From contig NZ_JBDZDS010000013.1 in the NCBI RefSeq assembly GCF_040045035.1, positions 1-64,000 on the forward strand: a DNA stretch of 64,000 nucleotides, read 5' to 3'. This document shows positions 60,983 through 64,000 of the stretch, piece after piece. The notes beneath the pieces are model-generated. The model was not told the DNA's origin and did not search any database. It was given only the letters and a program-made list of their open reading frames with translations. This stretch comes from Pseudaminobacter sp040045035 (lineage in GTDB: Bacteria > Pseudomonadota > Alphaproteobacteria > Rhizobiales > Rhizobiaceae). Positions within the stretch are counted from its first letter, which is position 1. The number at the start of each line of letters is the position of its first letter. A program made the position numbers and the translations under genes.

Positions 60983-62188
60983 ATGACCATTGAACAAACG
61001 GATGCGGGCCATCTCACCGCCAATGATGGTTCGCGGCGGCGGCGCAATCGGCTCAGACACGAAGCCATTCAGTTCGCTATCATCGCTGCAGCCATCGGAC
61101 TGGTTGCAATCTTTGCCATTGCCGTCAAAGAGGGACTGGCAAGACACGGCATCAAGTTCAGCTTTTCGTTCCTCTGGGATGCCGCCGGCTTCGACATCAG
61201 CGAAGGCAAGACCTTTGTCTTCAATGAAGGGGCCTGGCCGGGCTTCATCGATTTCACGGCGGACCTCGCAGTCGCACAGGCCTTCGTCACGGGCCTCATA
61301 AACACGATCAAGATCGCCATTCTCGCCATTGTGCTGAGCACGGTTCTCGGAACGCTTCTCGGCGTCGGCCGACTTTCCACGAACTGGGTGGTGCGGAATC
61401 TTTCGTTCTGGTGCGTTGAGTTCGTCCGCAATACGCCGCTGCTGATCCAGCTCGTCTTCTGGTACTTCGCGGTTGTCCTGCATTTCCCGCCGCTGGCTGC
61501 AGCAGCCAAGCTGTATGGCGGCATCATCATCAGCCAGCAGGGGCTCTATTTTCCCATCCCCGTTTGGCAGGGAGAGGGTTCCTGGGTAGCGCTCGCCATG
61601 CTGGCCGCGACCTTGGTAGCCGCCGCAGGTGCGATTTTCGGCTCGACCGGGAAGCCGCGGTGGATATTTGCTGGTTCGGCTCTGGCTCTTTTCTGCCTGA
61701 TGCTGGCAGACGGCGCGATCGCGCTGGACTTTCCGGTCGCCTCGAAATTCCAGGCCCATGGCGGCACGAGCATGAGCCCCGAAATGGCGGCCCTGCTCCT
61801 TGCGGTCGTGGTCAATAGCGCGGCCTACATCGCAGAGATCGTTCGCGGATCGATCGACGCGCTGCCGAAGGGCCAATGGGAAGCTGCCGCCTCCCTCGGA
61901 CTGAGCCGTCGTCACACCGTGAACGACATCATTCTTCCGCAGGTCTTTCGCGTTGTGCTGCCCTCGTTCGGCAACCAGTACATCAGCCTGACCAAGAACA
62001 CCGCGCTCGGTATCGCGATCGGCTATCCGGAGCTCTTCAACATCTACGGAACGATCGCAAACCAGACGGGCCATAGCCTTGAGGGCATCATCATCGTCAT
62101 GGTTTCCTACCTGATCCTGAGCTGGATCATCAGCGCGCTCGTCTCCTGGGCCGACAAACGTCTTACCGGTCAGGGAGCCGCGCGATGA
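60983..62188 (+). CDS. aapQ: General L-amino-acid ABC transporter permease (AapQ)
   Basis: The 401-aa inner-membrane protein has a first helix (AIQFAIIAAAIGLVAIFAIAV), a long periplasmic loop with FLWDAAGFDISEGKTF (characteristic of AapQ), and a core starting GLINTIKIAILAIVLSTVLGTLLG. The EAA loop KGQWEAAASLGLSRRHTVNDIILPQVFRVV contacts the ATPase. The length equals known AapQ (about 400). It overlaps the next gene by four bases (ATGA). Confidence 0.92.
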   Translation: MTIEQTDAGHLTANDGSRRRRNRLRHEAIQFAIIAAAIGLVAIFAIAVKEGLARHGIKFSFSFLWDAAGFDISEGKTFVFNEGAWPGFIDFTADLAVAQAFVTGLINTIKIAILAIVLSTVLGTLLGVGRLSTNWVVRNLSFWCVEFVRNTPLLIQLVFWYFAVVLHFPPLAAAAKLYGGIIISQQGLYFPIPVWQGEGSWVALAMLAATLVAAAGAIFGSTGKPRWIFAGSALALFCLMLADGAIALDFPVASKFQAHGGTSMSPEMAALLLAVVVNSAAYIAEIVRGSIDALPKGQWEAAASLGLSRRHTVNDIILPQVFRVVLPSFGNQYISLTKNTALGIAIGYPELFNIYGTIANQTGHSLEGIIIVMVSYLILSWIISALVSWADKRLTGQGAAR

Positions 62189-63315
62189 TCGCCAAATCGT
62201 TGAAATGGTCCCGGCACAACCTCTTCGCCAAGCCGTTCGATGCGCTGCTGTCGCTCACCGTGATCCCGAGCGGCCTTTGGCTCATTTACCAAACGGTCGC
62301 GTGGGTACTGACAAAGGCGCAGTGGGACATCATCCCGCAGAGCCTGCGCGTGTTGATGATCGGCGTTTACCCGGCCGACCAGGCCTGGCGTGCGTGGACG
62401 ACGGTGATCATCATCGGCGCGTTGCTGGGCGCGGCGCTTGGCTGTGTCTTTGCCTTTCGGCGCCACCACGCGGCATTTCTGGCGGTCGCCCTGCTCGCCG
62501 TGCTGTTCCTGACGGCCGAAGGTGATTTCGCAACCTCGATCTTCATCTTTGCCACGATCGCGATCTCGGTCGGCGGATGGATACTCACTTCGCATTGGGC
62601 GCCCGTCCGGCGCGCGCTTGTCCCGGCAAGCTTCCTCGGCCTCATCGGAATATTCGCGGTGCTGGCACCGCCCGGCGTCGGGCTATGGGGCGGCCTGCTG
62701 CTGAGCGTCCTCATCACTCTCGTGACCTCCATCCTGACGCTGCCGATCGGCATCCTGCTGGCATTCGGGCGCCGCAGCCGCCTCTCCAGCGTGCGCGTGA
62801 TCTGCACCGCCTATATCGAGGTCATGCGTTCCGTGCCGCTGATCCTCGTCGTCTACTGGATTTGGATTCTCATGCCTGTGCTGGCGCCCGGATGGGGCCT
62901 GGCAGACGTTGCCCGTGGCATGATCGGCTTCACCGTGTTCTATTCCGCCTATGTCGCCGAATATGTGCGCTCCGGCCTGCAGGCGGTGCCACGCGGACAG
63001 ACCGAAGCCGCGCGCTCGCTCGGCATGAGCGAACTCGACATCAATCGCTACATCGTACTTCCACAGGCGATCCGGGTGGTGGTGCCCCCGCTGGTCGGCA
63101 ACGTGCTGGATATCTTCAATGCGGCCCCGCTGGTGTTCATCATCGGGCTCACGGATTTCCTACGTGCAGGACAGATGATCCTTGCCAATCCTCAGTACGG
63201 CAACCGCACCTACGAAGTCTATTCGTTCCTGTTCGTGACGTATTTTCTCGTAGGTTCCTTGATCACGTTTGTCGCCCGCAAGCTCGAAGCCCATCTCGCG
63301 AAAGGCACCCGATGA
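62185..63315 (+). CDS. aapM: General L-amino-acid ABC transporter permease (AapM)
   Basis: The 376-aa second permease has several N-terminal helices, WGGLLLSVLITLVTSILTLPIGILLAFGRRS starting the transport core, and the EAA motif RGQTEAARSLGMSELDINRYIVLPQAIRVV. It pairs with AapQ. The stop overlaps a possible ATPase start. Confidence 0.92.
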   Translation: MIAKSLKWSRHNLFAKPFDALLSLTVIPSGLWLIYQTVAWVLTKAQWDIIPQSLRVLMIGVYPADQAWRAWTTVIIIGALLGAALGCVFAFRRHHAAFLAVALLAVLFLTAEGDFATSIFIFATIAISVGGWILTSHWAPVRRALVPASFLGLIGIFAVLAPPGVGLWGGLLLSVLITLVTSILTLPIGILLAFGRRSRLSSVRVICTAYIEVMRSVPLILVVYWIWILMPVLAPGWGLADVARGMIGFTVFYSAYVAEYVRSGLQAVPRGQTEAARSLGMSELDINRYIVLPQAIRVVVPPLVGNVLDIFNAAPLVFIIGLTDFLRAGQMILANPQYGNRTYEVYSFLFVTYFLVGSLITFVARKLEAHLAKGTR

Positions 63316-64000
63316 GCGGCCTCAACCCCAATGGAGTCAATTCAATGAACGCCATCGTTGAAATGAAAGGTCTCAACAAGTTCTACGGAACTCATCACGT
63401 TCTGAAGAACATCGACCTTTCCGTTGCGCGCGGGGAAGTTGTGGTGGTGCTCGGTGCGAGCGGGTCCGGTAAGTCCACGCTGATCCGCTGTGTAAACGGC
63501 CTCGAGATGTACCAGAACGGCAGCCTGCGGGTCGATGGCTTCCAGATGCCGGTGGAGGAGGACCGCAAGCTCGGCGGCGAGCGCGAGCTTGCCGCCATCC
63601 GCAAGGGCGTCGGCATGGTCTTCCAGCAATTCAACCTCTTTCCACACAAGACGGTGCTGGAGAACATCACGATTGCGCCGATGCGCGTGCGCAAGAAGTC
63701 GAAGGCCGAAGCCGAGGCGACCGCCCTTGCCCTGCTTGAACAGGTCGGCTTGACCGCTCATGCACACAAGTATCCGGCGCAACTGTCCGGCGGCCAGCAA
63801 CAGCGCGTCGCAATTGCGCGGTCGTTGGCGATGGAACCGCATCTGATGCTGTTCGACGAGCCGACTTCCGCGCTTGACCCGGAAATGGTCGGCGAAGTCC
63901 TGGATGTCATGCGCAAACTTGCGGCGGATGGCATGACTATGATGATCGTTACCCACGAAATGGGCTTCGCGCGCGAGGTTGCGGACCGTATCGTCTATAT
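63312..64000 (+). CDS. aapP: General L-amino-acid ABC transporter ATPase (AapP), cut by window end
   Basis: The first ~229 residues of an ABC ATPase are visible: Walker A GASGSGKST, Q-loop FQQFNLFPH, signature LSGGQQQ, Walker B LMLFDEPTSALD and H-loop IVTHEM. The frame is open at the window end; about 25-30 residues remain to be read. ATG at 63312 overlaps the permease stop; an in-frame ATG at 63345 with GGAG upstream is an equally good start. Confidence 0.92.
   Translation, partial: MSGLNPNGVNSMNAIVEMKGLNKFYGTHHVLKNIDLSVARGEVVVVLGASGSGKSTLIRCVNGLEMYQNGSLRVDGFQMPVEEDRKLGGERELAAIRKGVGMVFQQFNLFPHKTVLENITIAPMRVRKKSKAEAEATALALLEQVGLTAHAHKYPAQLSGGQQQRVAIARSLAMEPHLMLFDEPTSALDPEMVGEVLDVMRKLAADGMTMMIVTHEMGFAREVADRIVY

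Noticed and set aside
60893..62074. 393-aa minus-strand frame opposite aapQ
   Set aside because: Charged, repetitive translation without a start site; the opposite strand encodes a clear permease.

Overview
The window looks like part of a large accessory replicon (plasmid or chromid) of an alphaproteobacterium of the Rhizobiales, in the Rhizobium/Sinorhizobium/Mesorhizobium neighbourhood. The grounds are high GC, a repABC-type replication module with a parS site, two AapJQMP-type amino-acid ABC systems, a Tad/Flp pilus locus, and many IS5- and IS6-family elements in various states of decay. No rRNA, tRNA or CRISPR array was seen.

Layout. 1-3.8 kb: IS remnants around a secreted berberine-bridge-type FAD oxidoreductase. 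3.8-9.6 kb: a RpiR regulator, an Aap-like amino-acid ABC transporter (binding protein, two permeases, ATPase) and an isoaspartyl peptidase, arranged as one operon. 10-14.3 kb: an intact 859-bp IS5-family element with a TAA target duplication that truncates an APH-type kinase gene, a degenerate GntR-like gene and an ABC exporter. 14.3-16.5 kb: a slipin/NfeD pair. 16.8-23.4 kb: a decayed plasmid backbone with a YadA-anchor fragment, HigBA, a tyrosine-recombinase remnant, a RES/Xre toxin-antitoxin pair, intact repC, frameshifted repB containing a parS, and repA missing its front half at a junction with arylsulfatase and IS debris.

23.6-39.6 kb is the most unusual part. It encodes mostly exported proteins: a caspase-Sel1 protein, a Ser/Gly-repeat lipoprotein, an ICMT-like membrane protein, an NlpC/P60-like protein, a small winged-helix-like protein, an OmpA protein with a DUF4384-like domain, a second caspase, a trypsin-caspase-DUF4384 fusion, and a membrane protein joining a pseudokinase to an FGE-sulfatase-type domain. 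41-53 kb is a Tad pilus locus (Flp-like pilin, prepilin peptidase, three TadE/G-like proteins, CpaB, an FHA-CpaF ATPase, TadB, TadC, an FHA membrane protein and a second, divergent CpaF) with no secretin or CpaE. A 17-bp palindrome, YTCCAA-N5-TTGGAR, occurs upstream of several genes of the protease region (29544, 30240 with one mismatch, 30820) and again in the Tad promoter region (42453). This suggests the two loci form one regulon and possibly one surface or secretion system. IS6 ends flank the Tad block.

53.4-64 kb: D-serine dehydratase, D-amino-acid dehydrogenase, formyltetrahydrofolate deformylase and serine hydroxymethyltransferase on the minus strand, then a LysR regulator and a second Aap-type transporter on the plus strand (its ATPase runs off the window). 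Together these make a serine/D-amino-acid uptake and one-carbon module.
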